Below are positions 27,866 to 37,845 of a stretch of DNA of 64,000 nucleotides, piece by piece. Position 1 is the first letter of the stretch. Each line of letters opens with the position of its first letter. Source of the stretch: Vibrio ponticus (GTDB lineage Bacteria; Pseudomonadota; Gammaproteobacteria; Enterobacterales; Vibrionaceae); NCBI RefSeq assembly GCF_009938225.1, contig NZ_AP019657.1:2542001-2606000 (forward strand). Reading direction: 5' to 3'. The position numbers were made by a program, and so were the translations under genes. Under the pieces are notes generated by a model, which was not told where the DNA came from, ran no database searches, and saw only the letters and a program-made list of their open reading frames with translations.

Positions 27866-29518
27866 TTACGCTTTGAACGCTTTGAATGCATTGATCAAAC
27901 CATTAGTTGAGCTATCGTGAGAATCAATTGCAGACTCATCAGCAAGCTCAGGTAGGATTTGGTTTGCTAGTTGTTTACCTAGCTCTACACCCCATTGGTC
28001 GAAGCTGAAGATATTTAGGATCACACCTTGTACGAAGATCTTGTGCTCGTACATCGCAATCAAGTTACCTAGCGTGCGCGGAGTGATCTGCTTAACTAGG
28101 ATTGAGTTCGTTGGGCGGTTACCTTCAAATACTTTGAATGGTACTAGTGATGCTGCTTCTTCTTCTGTTTTACCCGCTTTAATAAACTCAGCTAGTACTG
28201 TTTCTGCTGTTTTACCAAATGCTAGAGCTTCTGTTTGTGCGAAGAAGTTCGACATCAGTTTTTGGTGATGATCGCCTGCTGGATTGTGGCTGATTGCTGG
28301 TGCAATAAAGTCACAAGGGATCAACTTAGTACCTTGGTGAATTAGTTGGTAGAACGCGTGCTGACCGTTTGTACCTGGTTCACCCCAAATAATTGGACCG
28401 GTTTGGTAAGTGACTGCGTTGCCGTTACGGTCAACGTATTTACCGTTTGATTCCATGTTACCTTGTTGGAAGTACGCAGCAAAACGATGCATGTACTGAT
28501 CGTAAGGCAGGATCGCTTCAGTTTCCGCGCCGTGGAAGTTGTTGTACCAAATACCGATTAGCGCCAAGATCACAGGAATATTGCTTTCTAGATCCGTTGC
28601 AACGAAGTGGTTATCCATTTCGTGCGCACCATCTAAAAGCTCAACAAAGTTGTCGTAGCCTACCGATAGAGCGATTGAAAGACCGATTGCTGACCATAGA
28701 GAGTAGCGACCACCAACCCAGTCCCAGAATTCAAACATGTTATCTGTGTCGATACCAAACTCAGATACCGCTGGCGCGTTAGTTGAAAGTGCTGCAAAGT
28801 GCTTAGCAACGTGTGCTTGATCTTGAGCAGACTCTAGGAACCAGTCACGCGCTGTGTGCGCGTTAGTCATGGTTTCTTGAGTTGTGAATGTCTTAGACGC
28901 GATCAAGAATAGGGTCGTTTCTGGATTTACGTTCTTCAATGTTTCAACGATGTGAGTACCGTCAACGTTTGAAACAAAGTGCAGATTTAGGTGGTTCTTG
29001 TATGGCGCTAGTGCTTCCGTCACCATGTAAGGACCAAGGTCAGAACCACCGATACCGATGTTGACGATATCTGTGATTGCTTTGCCTGTGTAACCTTTCC
29101 ACTCACCGCCAATTACGCGCTCAGTGAAAGATTTGATTTTCTCAAGAACCGCATTTACTGCTGGCATTACGTCTTCACCGTCAACCATGACTGGTTTGTT
29201 TGAACGGTTACGCAGAGCTGTGTGCAGTACTGCACGACCTTCAGTCTGGTTGATCGCTTCACCACTGAACATCGCTTCAATCGCAGATTGAAGGTCCGTT
29301 TCTTTTGCTAGCGCAAAAAGATGTTGTAACGTTTCTTGGTTGATTAGGTTTTTCGAGTAATCGATAAGAAGATCGTTACCAAAACGAGTAGAAAACTTGT
29401 CAAAGCGTGCTGCATCGCTCGCGAACAACTCAGTTAAATCCATATCTTGAGCAGATTCAAAATGTGCTGTTAACGCTTTCCACGCTTGAGTTTGCGTTGG
29501 GTTAATATTTTTCAACAT
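27866..29518 (-). CDS. pgi: Glucose-6-phosphate isomerase
   Basis: A 550-residue Pgi interconverting glucose 6-phosphate and fructose 6-phosphate. [17 protein letters not shown], the catalytic-loop region [23 protein letters not shown] [13 protein letters not shown] and the closing [11 protein letters not shown] signature are all present. Length agrees with E. coli Pgi (549). Cytoplasmic, central to glycolysis and gluconeogenesis. Convergent with the TIGR03899-type gene and divergent from yjbQ. Confidence 0.98.
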   Translation of the reverse strand: MLKNINPTQTQAWKALTAHFESAQDMDLTELFASDAARFDKFSTRFGNDLLIDYSKNLINQETLQHLFALAKETDLQSAIEAMFSGEAINQTEGRAVLHTALRNRSNKPVMVDGEDVMPAVNAVLEKIKSFTERVIGGEWKGYTGKAITDIVNIGIGGSDLGPYMVTEALAPYKNHLNLHFVSNVDGTHIVETLKNVNPETTLFLIASKTFTTQETMTNAHTARDWFLESAQDQAHVAKHFAALSTNAPAVSEFGIDTDNMFEFWDWVGGRYSLWSAIGLSIALSVGYDNFVELLDGAHEMDNHFVATDLESNIPVILALIGIWYNNFHGAETEAILPYDQYMHRFAAYFQQGNMESNGKYVDRNGNAVTYQTGPIIWGEPGTNGQHAFYQLIHQGTKLIPCDFIAPAISHNPAGDHHQKLMSNFFAQTEALAFGKTAETVLAEFIKAGKTEEEAASLVPFKVFEGNRPTNSILVKQITPRTLGNLIAMYEHKIFVQGVILNIFSFDQWGVELGKQLANQILPELADESAIDSHDSSTNGLINAFKAFKA

Positions 29519-29809
29519 GGTCTCTATTCCGATGTTACAGTAGGTTCTATTCCTCAGTTGTTCGTCAACGTTGGAATCCCCGATTTTTAAGCAAAAAAAT
29601 TTGGTTCTGGGCTAGATGTTTGGGCTAAACGCGACAAAACAAGAGCCTGTAATTTTTTTTCATAGGACAATTATGACTCAGCCCTTTCTCAATCACATTG
29701 AGTTATATCACGTTCAATCGCTTAGTTCATGTACGTAATATTGTAGAAGCCGTGAAACTAGACTAGTCAGCATCGACAAAATTGCCAAATTATTGAGTAA
29801 GGAAAGATT
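29519..29809. other. Divergent intergenic region between pgi and yjbQ
   Basis: 291 bases with no gene. A plausible rightward promoter for yjbQ is TTCAAT (29713-29718), 17 bases, TAATAT (29736-29741). No operator that I can name for pgi. GAGTAAGGAAAG precedes the yjbQ start. Confidence 0.4.
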
Positions 29810-30229
29810 ATGTGGACACAAAAAAGTATCACGCTAGGCGCTAAAGCGCGTGGATTTCATCTGATTACTGATGAAATTGAACAACAGTTGCCACAAATAG
29901 ACTCGATTTCAGTAGGTTTATTACATCTATTCATTCAACACAGCTCAGCCAGTTTAACCATCAATGAAAATGCCGACCCGACCGTACGCGCGGACATGGA
30001 AAAGCACTTTAATCATTTTGTGCCTGAGCACGCGCCTTACTATCAACATACCTACGAAGGGGACGATGATATGCCAGCTCATATTAAAGCCTCAACGCTA
30101 GGCACCAGTGTGACGATACCAATTAGCAACGGTCGCTTAGCTTTAGGCACATGGCAGGGCATTTACTTAGGTGAGCATCGTGATCATGGTGGTCGTCGCA
30201 ACGTGATAGCCACGATTCAGGGGGAGTAA
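29810..30229 (+). CDS. yjbQ: YjbQ family protein (UPF0047)
   Basis: A 139-residue protein of the YjbQ/UPF0047 family. The signature [27 protein letters not shown] (about residues 36-65), [11 protein letters not shown] and [18 protein letters not shown] hold the conserved His/Asp/Glu residues of the trimeric metal site. E. coli YjbQ has weak thiamin-phosphate synthase activity; the true role is unsettled. Single gene, convergent with alr. Confidence 0.94.
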   Translation: MWTQKSITLGAKARGFHLITDEIEQQLPQIDSISVGLLHLFIQHSSASLTINENADPTVRADMEKHFNHFVPEHAPYYQHTYEGDDDMPAHIKASTLGTSVTIPISNGRLALGTWQGIYLGEHRDHGGRRNVIATIQGE

Positions 30230-30270
30230 TCCAGCTCTCGGCGGTTGAGAAAACTCAGCACCAAAAACAA

Positions 30271-30294
30271 CAAAGGGAGCAAAAGCTCCCTTTG
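30271..30294 (-). terminator. Terminator of alr
   Basis: CAAAGGGAGC, loop of four, GCTCCCTTTG. Read leftward the stem is followed by TTGTTTTTGG, so it mainly serves alr; on the plus strand no T run follows. Confidence 0.8.
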
Positions 30295-30300
30295 ATAACA

Positions 30301-31377
30301 TCAATCTGAATAAACCATATCGACGCGTGGTGTCAGTTTGGTCACCAACTCGTATGCAATCGTGCCGATATGAGCCGCCACTTCTTCCGAAGGTAACTCT
30401 TTACCCCACAAAATTGCCTCGTCACCGACCTTATCGGTCGCTTCCGGTCCTAAGTCGACACTCAGCATATCCATCGACACTCGACCCGCTATCGGCACTT
30501 TACGACCATTAACAAACACTGGCGTACCATTTGGCGCAGTGCGTGGATAACCATCACCGTAACCAATCGCAATCACGCCCACTTTGGTGTCGCGCTCACT
30601 GGTCCATGTACCACCATAACCGACGCTTTCTCCCTTTTTCACCTCGCGTACCGCGATGATGTGAGACTTTAACGTCATAACTGGTTGAAAACCCAATTCC
30701 ACAGCAGATTTCTCAGCAAATGGCGAAACACCATACATAATAATGCCGGGACGCACCCAGTCTAGATGGCTTTGCGGCCAAGCCAATACACCGGCTGATG
30801 CAGCAAGAGAGCGTTCACCTTTGCAGCCATTCGTTAGCGAACGAAACAGCTCAATTTGCTCATGAGTCGTGGCTTTTTCAAGCTCATCAGCACTGGCAAA
30901 GTGACTGATGTAGCGTAGTGGCTTCGCAACGTTTTCGCACGCTTTTAGGCGTGAAATAAAGTCATCCAATTGCTCAGGACGCACGCCCAAACGATGCATA
31001 CCACTGTCGATTTTCAGCCACACCTGTACTGGGGTTTCTAAAATGGCATTTTCCAACGCTTCAAGCTGTTCAACGCAATGCAGCGCGGTTTGAATATTAT
31101 TGGTCACCAATACTGGTAAGTCGCCTGGTGAATAAAAGCCTTCCAGCAATAAGATCGGCTTAACAATGCCAGCTGCTCGCAGTTGCAACGCTTCTTCGAT
31201 ACGTGCAACGCCATAAGCGTCAGCATAATCTGCATGCTTGGCGATCTGCACTAAACCATGCCCATAACCATTGGCTTTGACTACCGCCATCATCTTACTG
31301 CTTGGCGCTTGCTGCTTTAGTTGCTGCAAATTGTGCTGCAATGCCGCGAGGTCTACATGAGCCGTCGCCGCCTTCAT
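30301..31377 (-). CDS. alr: Alanine racemase, biosynthetic
   Basis: A 358-residue PLP enzyme making D-alanine for peptidoglycan. The PLP lysine is K34 in [11 protein letters not shown], and the catalytic tyrosine lies in [23 protein letters not shown] and [13 protein letters not shown] are also typical. The start was set at ATG 31377 (MKAATAHV) to agree with other Vibrio and E. coli Alr proteins; it lies 13 bases after the dnaB stop, implying cotranscription, as in E. coli. Confidence 0.96.
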   Translation of the reverse strand: MKAATAHVDLAALQHNLQQLKQQAPSSKMMAVVKANGYGHGLVQIAKHADYADAYGVARIEEALQLRAAGIVKPILLLEGFYSPGDLPVLVTNNIQTALHCVEQLEALENAILETPVQVWLKIDSGMHRLGVRPEQLDDFISRLKACENVAKPLRYISHFASADELEKATTHEQIELFRSLTNGCKGERSLAASAGVLAWPQSHLDWVRPGIIMYGVSPFAEKSAVELGFQPVMTLKSHIIAVREVKKGESVGYGGTWTSERDTKVGVIAIGYGDGYPRTAPNGTPVFVNGRKVPIAGRVSMDMLSVDLGPEATDKVGDEAILWGKELPSEEVAAHIGTIAYELVTKLTPRVDMVYSD

Positions 31378-31390
31378 ATAACTCATACTA

Positions 31391-32803
31391 TTACTCGTCA
31401 TCCATATCAAACGCAGGACCCGCGTAGTTATCGAAGCGTGAATATTGTCCTTGGAACGTCAAACGTACTGAACCGATAGGACCGTTACGCTGCTTACCTA
31501 GGATAATTTCAGCGGTACCTTTCATCGAACTGTCCGGGTTATAAACCTCGTCACGATAGATAAACATGATCAAGTCGGCATCCTGCTCGATAGAGCCTGA
31601 TTCACGCAAGTCCGAGTTAACCGGGCGTTTATCGGCCCGTTGCTCTAGGGAACGGTTAAGCTGAGACAGTGCGACCACAGGAACATTTAGCTCTTTCGCC
31701 AGTGCTTTTAGCGAGCGAGAGATTTCCGCGATTTCTAGAGTACGGTTATCGGATAGCGCTGGCACACGCATTAGCTGCAAGTAGTCGACCATGATAAGCG
31801 ATAAACCGCCATGTTCTCGGGCGATACGACGGGCACGAGAGCGAACTTCGGTCGGTGTTAAGCCTGAGCTATCATCGATGTACATGTTCTTCTTCTCCAT
31901 CAGGATACCCATGGTAGAAGAAATTCGCGCCCAATCCTCATCATCAAGCTGACCGGTACGGATCTTGGTTTGGTCAACGCGTGACAGTGACGCGAGCATA
32001 CGCATCATGATCTGTTCTGCTGGCATCTCTAGTGAGAAGATCAACACCGGCTTATCCGACACCATCGCAGCGTTTTCACATAAGTTCATCGCAAAGGTGG
32101 TTTTACCCATCGAAGGACGTGCTGCGACGATAACTAAGTCAGAGCCTTGCAGACCAGCGGTTTTCTTGTTGAGGTCAGTAAAGCCGGTATCAACCCCGGT
32201 CACACCATCTTGTGGCGACTTGTACAACAGCTCGATACGCTCCAGCGTCTTCTCAAGAATGTTGTCGACATTTTGTGGACCATCGCTCTCTTTGGTACGC
32301 GATTCGGCAATCGCAAATACCTTACTTTCGGCTAAATCGACCAAATCTTCTGAAGAGCGACCTTGCGGATCATAACCCGCATCAGCAATTTCATTCGCCA
32401 CACCGATCAGTTCACGCACGACGGCGCGTTCAGCAACGATATCGGCATAGGCATTAATATTGGCCGCACTTGGGGTATTTTTTACTAAGTCTGCTAGGTA
32501 GGCAAAACCACCGACATCTTCGAGATTTTCATGCAACTCGAGGTATTCAGAGAGAGTGATTAAATCCAGCGGTTTACTGTCTTCAAGAATACGCTGCACC
32601 GCCTCAAAAATGATGCGATGTGGACGACTATAAAAATCACGTGCGACAACACGCTCGGCAACCGTATCCCAACGCTCGTTATCCAGCAATAGACCACCAA
32701 TAACTGATTGCTCAGCCTCTAATGAGTGTGGTGGAGCCTTAATTGCATCAACTTGTGCATCAGTTTTATTACGCCTGCGATTATCCGCTCTGTTCTCTGC
32801 CAT
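31391..32803 (-). CDS. dnaB: Replicative DNA helicase DnaB
   Basis: A 470-residue hexameric 5-prime to 3-prime helicase at the replication fork. N-terminal domain from [22 protein letters not shown]; RecA-like domain with Walker [47 protein letters not shown] and the arginine-finger region [23 protein letters not shown]. No intein. The start was set at ATG 32803 (MAENRADN), which agrees with the E. coli start (MAGNKPFN). First gene of dnaB-alr. Confidence 0.97.
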   Translation of the reverse strand: MAENRADNRRRNKTDAQVDAIKAPPHSLEAEQSVIGGLLLDNERWDTVAERVVARDFYSRPHRIIFEAVQRILEDSKPLDLITLSEYLELHENLEDVGGFAYLADLVKNTPSAANINAYADIVAERAVVRELIGVANEIADAGYDPQGRSSEDLVDLAESKVFAIAESRTKESDGPQNVDNILEKTLERIELLYKSPQDGVTGVDTGFTDLNKKTAGLQGSDLVIVAARPSMGKTTFAMNLCENAAMVSDKPVLIFSLEMPAEQIMMRMLASLSRVDQTKIRTGQLDDEDWARISSTMGILMEKKNMYIDDSSGLTPTEVRSRARRIAREHGGLSLIMVDYLQLMRVPALSDNRTLEIAEISRSLKALAKELNVPVVALSQLNRSLEQRADKRPVNSDLRESGSIEQDADLIMFIYRDEVYNPDSSMKGTAEIILGKQRNGPIGSVRLTFQGQYSRFDNYAGPAFDMDDE

Positions 32804-32988
32804 GGTTCTGCTCAACTACTTTCTATGACCGCTCATTATAACGAGATTAGACCGCTTGTCTTCCATTGGGACGAAGATTGTCGGTTCGTTGCAATAATTA
32901 ACCTACCCTTGACCGATTAGCAGTGCGTTACTATTACCATTTCATGCTATTTTATCCGCCCGCTTTTTTAATGACGACGAGGATCTGT

Positions 32989-33750
32989 GTGACAAAAGTT
33001 TGGTTGACCTGTTTTGGTTTATTAAGTGCCACCATTGTGCACGCCCATGAAACGGAAACCGCTAGTGACATTGAGGTCCCATCGCCGTGGAACAGTGAAG
33101 TGGAATTTGGTTACCAAGCACACTCAGGTAACTCAGATTCAGAATCCCTTAACTCACGCATTGATGCTGAGTACATCAAAGGACGTCACCGTACCAGTGG
33201 TGAGTGGAAGTTCTATCTACTGTACAAAGATGGTGAGGAAGATAAGCGCCAATCAACGTACAGTGCACAGTCGGACTACAAACTCAGTCCCAAAACGTAC
33301 CTCTATGGCAGTTTCAAAGGAGTCGACTCTCGCTATAGTGCCTACTATAAAGATTATACCGTTTCAGGCGGTTTGGGTTATCAGTTCGCCAACAGCGAAG
33401 ATTTCTTGCTGGAAGTGGAAATGGGACCAGGCTTTCGTTATCAAGAGCCTAACTTGGATGAGATTGACGACGACGACATCATTTTTCCCGATCTAGTCGA
33501 AGAAGCTATTTTCCGTGGCAAAGTCAATTCGCGCTGGCAAGCGTTAGACAACTTAGCGTTTGAAGCCACGATGACGCTCGTCTCTGGTCACAGTAATACC
33601 CGTGTCGATACTGATGCCAGTGTCATCAACGCGATCACCGAAGACATTGCGTTAAAGCTCGCCTACTCACGCCAATACCATGACCGCGTACCAGAGGGCT
33701 TAGAGAACTCAGACAGCATTTTTTCAGTTAACCTGCTGTTCGCTTTCTAA
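32989..33750 (+). CDS. DUF481 family outer-membrane-type protein
   Basis: A 253-residue exported protein. GTG 32989 is preferred because GAGGA lies about seven bases upstream, giving a clean signal peptide (MTKVWLTCFGLLSATIVHA). The rest is beta-rich with alternating aromatic residues: WNSEVEFGYQAHSGNSDSESLNSRI, YLYGSFKGVDSRYSAYYKDYTVSGGLGYQF and a C-terminal SVNLLFAF, consistent with an outer-membrane barrel ending in Phe. DUF481 proteins have no assigned function. Stands alone between dnaB and rplI. Confidence 0.85.
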   Translation: MTKVWLTCFGLLSATIVHAHETETASDIEVPSPWNSEVEFGYQAHSGNSDSESLNSRIDAEYIKGRHRTSGEWKFYLLYKDGEEDKRQSTYSAQSDYKLSPKTYLYGSFKGVDSRYSAYYKDYTVSGGLGYQFANSEDFLLEVEMGPGFRYQEPNLDEIDDDDIIFPDLVEEAIFRGKVNSRWQALDNLAFEATMTLVSGHSNTRVDTDASVINAITEDIALKLAYSRQYHDRVPEGLENSDSIFSVNLLFAF

Positions 33751-33782
33751 CTTCAACCTTATTCAGGACGGTATGCAGGCAT

Positions 33783-33812
33783 AAAAAAAGCACCTCAAAG
33801 AGGTGCTTTTAA
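33783..33812. terminator. Bidirectional terminator between the DUF481 gene and rplI
   Basis: AAAAGCACCTC, loop AAA, GAGGTGCTTTT, with A/T runs on both sides. Confidence 0.9.
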
Positions 33813-33832
33813 AATACGTCTTGATACTGATA

Positions 33833-34285
33833 TTAGTCAGCAGCAACAACTTGTAGGTTAACTGTAGCGAAAACTTCAGAGTGAAGTTGAACGCTGATCT
33901 CGAACTCACCAGTTGTACGTAGAGCGCCTTCAGGAAGACGAACTTCGCTCTTAGCAACTGCAACGCCAGCAGCAGTAACTGCGTCAGCGATGTCACGAGT
34001 ACCGATAGAACCGAATAGTTTACCTTCGTCACCAGCTTTAGATGCGATAACAACTGCTTCTAGAGCGTTAACTTGCTCTGCACGTGCTTCAGCAGCAGCT
34101 AGTTGCTCAGCAACTTTAGCTTCTAGTTCAGCGCGGCGAGTTTCGAACATTTCAACGTTAGCTTTAGTAGCCATAACCGCTTTACCTTGAGGGATAAGGA
34201 AGTTACGAGCGTAGCCAGATTTAACGTTTACTGTGTCGCCAAGACCACCTAGGTTACCGATTTTATCAAGTAGAATAACTTGCAT
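33833..34285 (-). CDS. rplI: 50S ribosomal protein L9
   Basis: A 150-residue L9: N-terminal rRNA-binding domain [37 protein letters not shown], a long helix rich in Ala, Glu and Arg (about 41-75), and a C-terminal domain. Last gene of rpsF-priB-rpsR-rplI; 32 bases after rpsR. Confidence 0.98.
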   Translation of the reverse strand: MQVILLDKIGNLGGLGDTVNVKSGYARNFLIPQGKAVMATKANVEMFETRRAELEAKVAEQLAAAEARAEQVNALEAVVIASKAGDEGKLFGSIGTRDIADAVTAAGVAVAKSEVRLPEGALRTTGEFEISVQLHSEVFATVNLQVVAAD

Positions 34286-34317
34286 TGTTTAATCCTCTTT
34301 CTTAATAAACCGACCGA

Positions 34318-34548
<231 letters not shown>

Positions 34549-34561
34549 CTATCTCCTGATC

Positions 34562-34864
34562 TTAAATTTGAGTAATGTTGTCGGCATGCAACACTAATTT
34601 ACCTACGCCATTTCGGCCGGTTTGGTAAGCGACAAAGCCCCCTACCTTAATGTTACTGCCTTGTACTAAGTTTTGAGTGAATGCTGTTGACCTTGCCCCA
34701 CTGACGACGACTGGCATACGACAATAAACTTGACGTGGTAGGTCGGCTTCAATAACGGTGGAACGATGTTCTAACCAAAAACGGCAGTGCTCAATTCCAC
34801 TCGGGCTTTTTGACCGAATTGGAGGCTTAGCAACAGTGCCGCTCAGCTCCATTCGATTGGTCAT
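34562..34864 (-). CDS. priB: Primosomal replication protein N, PriB
   Basis: A 100-residue OB-fold single-strand-binding protein of the replication-restart primosome (PriA-PriB-DnaT). TNRMELSGTVAKPPIRSKSPSGIEHCRFWLEHRS and SRMQVVVSG-like CRMPVVVSG are typical. Encoded between rpsF and rpsR as in E. coli. Confidence 0.96.
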   Translation of the reverse strand: MTNRMELSGTVAKPPIRSKSPSGIEHCRFWLEHRSTVIEADLPRQVYCRMPVVVSGARSTAFTQNLVQGSNIKVGGFVAYQTGRNGVGKLVLHADNITQI

Positions 34865-34872
34865 ACAATCAA

Positions 34873-35241
34873 TTACTCAGCAGCAGCTTCAGCACGCTCT
34901 TCACGCTTAGCAGAACGTTCTTCTTTCTGTTTAAGCATGATTGATGGCTCAGTGATAGCCGCTTTAGTACGCATGATCATGTTGCGTAGAACTGCATCGT
35001 TGTAACGGAAAGCAGTTTCTAGCTCATCGATAACAGCTTGGTCAGCTTCAACGTTCATTAGAACGTAGTGAGCTTTGTGAAGCTTGTTGATTGGGTAAGC
35101 CAGTTGACGACGGCCCCAGTCTTCTAGACGGTGGATAGTACCGCCAGCTTCAGTGATTGAACCAGTGTAACGCTCGATCATGCCAGCAACTTGCTCGCTT
35201 TGATCTGGGTGCACCATGAATACGATTTCGTAATGACGCAT
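34873..35241 (-). CDS. rpsF: 30S ribosomal protein S6
   Basis: A 122-residue S6: [45 protein letters not shown], then a charged Glu/Lys/Arg/Ala tail that carries the residues modified by RimK in E. coli (the tail here ends AEAAAE, so glutamylation is less obvious). First gene of rpsF-priB-rpsR-rplI, with a clear promoter and a structured leader upstream. Confidence 0.98.
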   Translation of the reverse strand: MRHYEIVFMVHPDQSEQVAGMIERYTGSITEAGGTIHRLEDWGRRQLAYPINKLHKAHYVLMNVEADQAVIDELETAFRYNDAVLRNMIMRTKAAITEPSIMLKQKEERSAKREERAEAAAE

Positions 35242-35265
35242 GTGTTGCTCCTTACGGATTATTCA

Positions 35266-35299
35266 GCTTCCACAAATGGCCCGGTCATCCAGAGGAAGC
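35266..35299 (-). promoter_or_regulatory. Probable S6:S18-binding leader hairpin upstream of rpsF
   Basis: On the minus strand GCTTCC (35299-35294) pairs with GGAAGC (35271-35266), enclosing TGG-ATGACCGGG-CCA, so a CCG triplet sits in an internal or apical loop. A CCG-containing hairpin in the rpsF leader is the known target by which the S6:S18 dimer represses its own operon in many bacteria. The hairpin lies 25 bases before the start codon. Identity is inferred from position and the CCG loop, not from a covariance search. Confidence 0.6.
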
Positions 35300-35339
35300 A
35301 AGGAACGAAAGATAATTGACCGAGAATTTAAGAGCACGA

Positions 35340-35368
35340 ATAGTACAGAAAGAGAGCAGTTTAAGCAA
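35340..35368 (-). promoter_or_regulatory. Promoter of rpsF-priB-rpsR-rplI
   Basis: Minus strand: TTGCTT (35368-35363), 17 bases, TACTAT (35345-35340). The predicted start is about 90 bases before rpsF, leaving room for the S6:S18 hairpin. Confidence 0.7.
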
Positions 35369-35419
35369 GCAAAATGTAGTGGTTTGAAAAGAGAGAAAAA
35401 TCAGGTAGGTAAATCAACT

Positions 35420-35439
35420 GCGCCCGCACTCGCGAGCGC
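35420..35439 (-). terminator. GC-rich hairpin downstream of bfr
   Basis: Minus strand GCGCTCGC, loop GAGT, GCGGGCGC (one wobble pair), followed by AGTTGATTT. Short, imperfect terminator. Confidence 0.5.
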
Positions 35440-35450
35440 ATGGAACAAGG

Positions 35451-35936
35451 TTAATCATCATCATCTTCGTCGACAAATTGAGCTTGTAGATAATTTTGAA
35501 TGCCGGTCATTTCAATCAAGCCTAACTGGGTTTCCAGCCAATCGACATGCTCTTCTTCATCTTCAAGAATGTCTTGGAACAGATCACGTGAAACGTAATC
35601 ATGCACATCCTCAGCGTAAGCAATCGCAGCCTTAAGATCCGGTATCGCCATCATCTCAAGTTTCAGATCACACTCAAGCATCTCTTTGGTGTCTTCACCA
35701 ATCATTAACTTGCCTAAGTCTTGCAGATTGGGAAGCCCCTCTAAAAACAGTATGCGTTCAATCAGATGATCGGCATGATTCATCTCATCGATCGACTCAT
35801 GATATTCCTTATCCGCGAGGTGCTTTAAACCCCAATCTTTGTACATACGGGCGTGAAGAAAATATTGATTGATGGCAACCAATTCATTGCCGAGAATTTT
35901 ATTGAGGTGCTGGATAATGATGGGATCGCCTTTCAT
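35451..35936 (-). CDS. bfr: Bacterioferritin
   Basis: A 161-residue haem-containing ferritin that stores iron in a 24-subunit shell. Ferroxidase ligands E18, E51, H54 region ([21 protein letters not shown]), E94 and E127/H130 region ([11 protein letters not shown]), and the haem-ligand M52 in DEMNH, can all be seen. Length matches E. coli Bfr (158) plus a short acidic C-terminus. Encoded 73 bases after bfd, which supplies the electron donor. Confidence 0.97.
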   Translation of the reverse strand: MKGDPIIIQHLNKILGNELVAINQYFLHARMYKDWGLKHLADKEYHESIDEMNHADHLIERILFLEGLPNLQDLGKLMIGEDTKEMLECDLKLEMMAIPDLKAAIAYAEDVHDYVSRDLFQDILEDEEEHVDWLETQLGLIEMTGIQNYLQAQFVDEDDDD

Positions 35937-36009
35937 GAAATAACCCTCCTCGTTGGTTCATTTAACTGTAGAACCAATCACCCAAGAGTCAAAAAGGCGC
36001 CCTGCTGTT

Positions 36010-36198
36010 TTAGCAGGCTTGCTTGTACAATTGCGGAGCCGTTTCGTTAATTATCTGTTTGGCTTGCTTGATGCATTTACCACATTGCGAACCGAGTGCG
36101 GTACAGCGCTTAATACTGCGCATATCAGCAATCCCCTCTTCGAGTACTAACTGTCTGATTTTTTTATCGGATACACCATGACAAAGGCAAACGTACAT
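36010..36198 (-). CDS. bfd: Bacterioferritin-associated ferredoxin
   Basis: A 62-residue [2Fe-2S] protein that reduces the haem of bacterioferritin to release stored iron. The four cluster cysteines are in YVCLCHGVSDKKIR (C4 and C6) and QCGKC (about 38 and 41). The start was set at ATG 36198 (MYVCLCHGV), matching E. coli Bfd (MYVCLCNGI); the longer frame to 36210 is unsupported. Upstream of bfr on the same strand. Confidence 0.95.
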   Translation of the reverse strand: MYVCLCHGVSDKKIRQLVLEEGIADMRSIKRCTALGSQCGKCIKQAKQIINETAPQLYKQAC

Positions 36199-36508
36199 TT
36201 CAATTCTCAACGACCACTGTTTGTAGACGCAATATAAACAAGAATAGTTCTTACTACCAGTTAGATTTATAAAATTATTAATACCGATTTGTTATATCTA
36301 AAGAGGGCTTACGCGGCAAAACAGGCTTTATACGAAGGACGAGAAATCTGAGTAAGACTAAGTTTTTGTTTTGATTCGATCTACAAAGAATGAAGATGGG
36401 ATAGATCGATATAACTAAAAATGAAAAAGGGAAGCCTAAGCTTCCCTTTCTCTAGATGCGCATTCTTCTAACGAAGAAGTGTGCAAGATTTCATTTAATT
36501 CTTAAGAA
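36199..36508. other. Intergenic region between tuf and bfd
   Basis: 310 bases without a gene. It holds the tuf terminator (36424-36449) and, nearer bfd, AT-rich sequence with a small palindrome AAGAA-TAG-TTCTT at 36240-36252 that could be an operator for bfd-bfr. It does not match the Fur consensus well enough to name. Confidence 0.4.
36424..36449 (-). terminator. Terminator of tuf
   Basis: Minus strand AAAGGGAAGC, loop TTAG, GCTTCCCTTT then TTCAT and TTTTT. Confidence 0.88.
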
Positions 36509-37693
36509 TTAAGCGAAGATCTTAGCAACAACACCAGCACCTACTGTACGGCCGCCTTCACGGATCGCAAAACGTAGACCTTCGTCCATTGCGATTGGTG
36601 CGATTAGCTCAACAGTCATTTGGATGTTGTCGCCTGGCATTACCATTTCTACGCCTTCTGGTAGAGAGATATCACCAGTTACGTCAGTTGTACGGAAGTA
36701 GAACTGTGGACGGTAGCCTTTGAAGAATGGAGTGTGACGACCACCTTCATCTTTAGATAGTACGTATACTTCTGACTCGAACTTAGTGTGTGGAGTGATT
36801 GAACCAGGCTTAGCTAGTACTTGACCACGTTCAACGTCATCACGCTTAGTACCACGTAGAAGTGCACCAACGTTCTCACCAGCACGACCTTCGTCAAGAA
36901 GCTTACGGAACATCTCAACACCAGTACAAGTAGTAGTTGTTGTATCTTTGATACCAACGATTGCTACTTCGTCACCTACGTTTAGGATACCGCGCTCGAT
37001 ACGACCAGTTACTACTGTACCACGACCTTGGATTGAGAATACGTCTTCGATTGGCATTAGGAATGGCATATCGATTGCACGCTCAGGTTCTGGGATGTAA
37101 GAATCTAGTGCTTCAGCTAGTTCGATGATCTTAGCTTCCCACTGCTCTTCGCCGTTTAGTGCGCCTAGTGCAGAACCTTGGATAACTGGTAGGTCATCAC
37201 CTGGGAAGTCGTATTCAGATAGAAGTTCACGAACTTCCATTTCTACTAGCTCTAGTAGCTCTTCGTCATCAACCATGTCACATTTGTTCATGAATACGAT
37301 GATGTAAGGGATACCAACCTGACGGCCTAGTAGGATGTGCTCACGAGTTTGTGGCATTGGACCATCAGTCGCAGCAACTACAAGGATACCACCGTCCATC
37401 TGTGCAGCACCAGTGATCATGTTTTTAACATAGTCAGCGTGTCCTGGACAGTCTACGTGTGCGTAGTGACGAGTTGGAGTGTCGTACTCTACGTGTGAAG
37501 TAGAGATTGTGATACCGCGCTCACGCTCTTCTGGAGCGTTATCGATAGATGCGAAGTCACGAGCAGCACCGCCGTAAACTTTTGCAAGAGTAGTACAGAT
37601 AGCTGCAGTTAGAGTTGTTTTACCGTGGTCAACGTGGCCGATAGTACCAACGTTTACGTGCGGTTTTACACGTTCAAATTTTTCTTTAGACAC
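36509..37693 (-). CDS. tuf: Elongation factor Tu
   Basis: A 394-residue EF-Tu delivering aminoacyl-tRNA to the ribosome. G1 GHVDHGKTT at 19-27, effector region [23 protein letters not shown] (G3), NKCD (G4) and SAL (G5) are intact; the C-terminus is VVAKIFA-like. Start codon is GTG at 37693 with AGGAAGGA upstream. It follows fusA but has its own promoter and an AT-rich hairpin between. Vibrio usually carries a second tuf elsewhere. Confidence 0.98.
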   Translation of the reverse strand: MSKEKFERVKPHVNVGTIGHVDHGKTTLTAAICTTLAKVYGGAARDFASIDNAPEERERGITISTSHVEYDTPTRHYAHVDCPGHADYVKNMITGAAQMDGGILVVAATDGPMPQTREHILLGRQVGIPYIIVFMNKCDMVDDEELLELVEMEVRELLSEYDFPGDDLPVIQGSALGALNGEEQWEAKIIELAEALDSYIPEPERAIDMPFLMPIEDVFSIQGRGTVVTGRIERGILNVGDEVAIVGIKDTTTTTCTGVEMFRKLLDEGRAGENVGALLRGTKRDDVERGQVLAKPGSITPHTKFESEVYVLSKDEGGRHTPFFKGYRPQFYFRTTDVTGDISLPEGVEMVMPGDNIQMTVELIAPIAMDEGLRFAIREGGRTVGAGVVAKIFA

Positions 37694-37760
37694 GTTCGTG
37701 TTCCTTCCTAGTTATGATTCGTCGTGACCAGAATTGATCATCGACGCGCCAGAATCTGCT

Positions 37761-37789
37761 ATTTTATGCGCCAACGTCCGTCAGCGCAA
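37761..37789 (-). promoter_or_regulatory. Promoter of tuf
   Basis: Minus strand TTGCGC (37789-37784), 17 bases, TAAAAT (37766-37761), about 60 bases before the GTG start. It allows EF-Tu to be made in excess over the other str-operon products. Confidence 0.65.
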
Positions 37790-37809
37790 TATTTGGACGT
37801 ATTGATCTT

Positions 37810-37832
37810 AAAAAAAGTCTAGGACTTTTTTT
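37810..37832 (-). terminator. AT-rich hairpin between fusA and tuf
   Basis: Minus strand AAAAAAAGTC, loop CTA, GACTTTTTTT: ten pairs but only three G-C, so a weak terminator allowing partial read-through from fusA to tuf. Confidence 0.65.
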
Positions 37833-37845
37833 GATCCTTCGTCAA

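Noticed and set aside
31391..32803. Intein in dnaB
   Set aside because: The gene is the normal 470-codon length with no interruption at the P-loop.
36240..36252. Fur or IscR operator upstream of bfd
   Set aside because: The 13-base palindrome AAGAA-TAG-TTCTT does not fit either consensus well enough.
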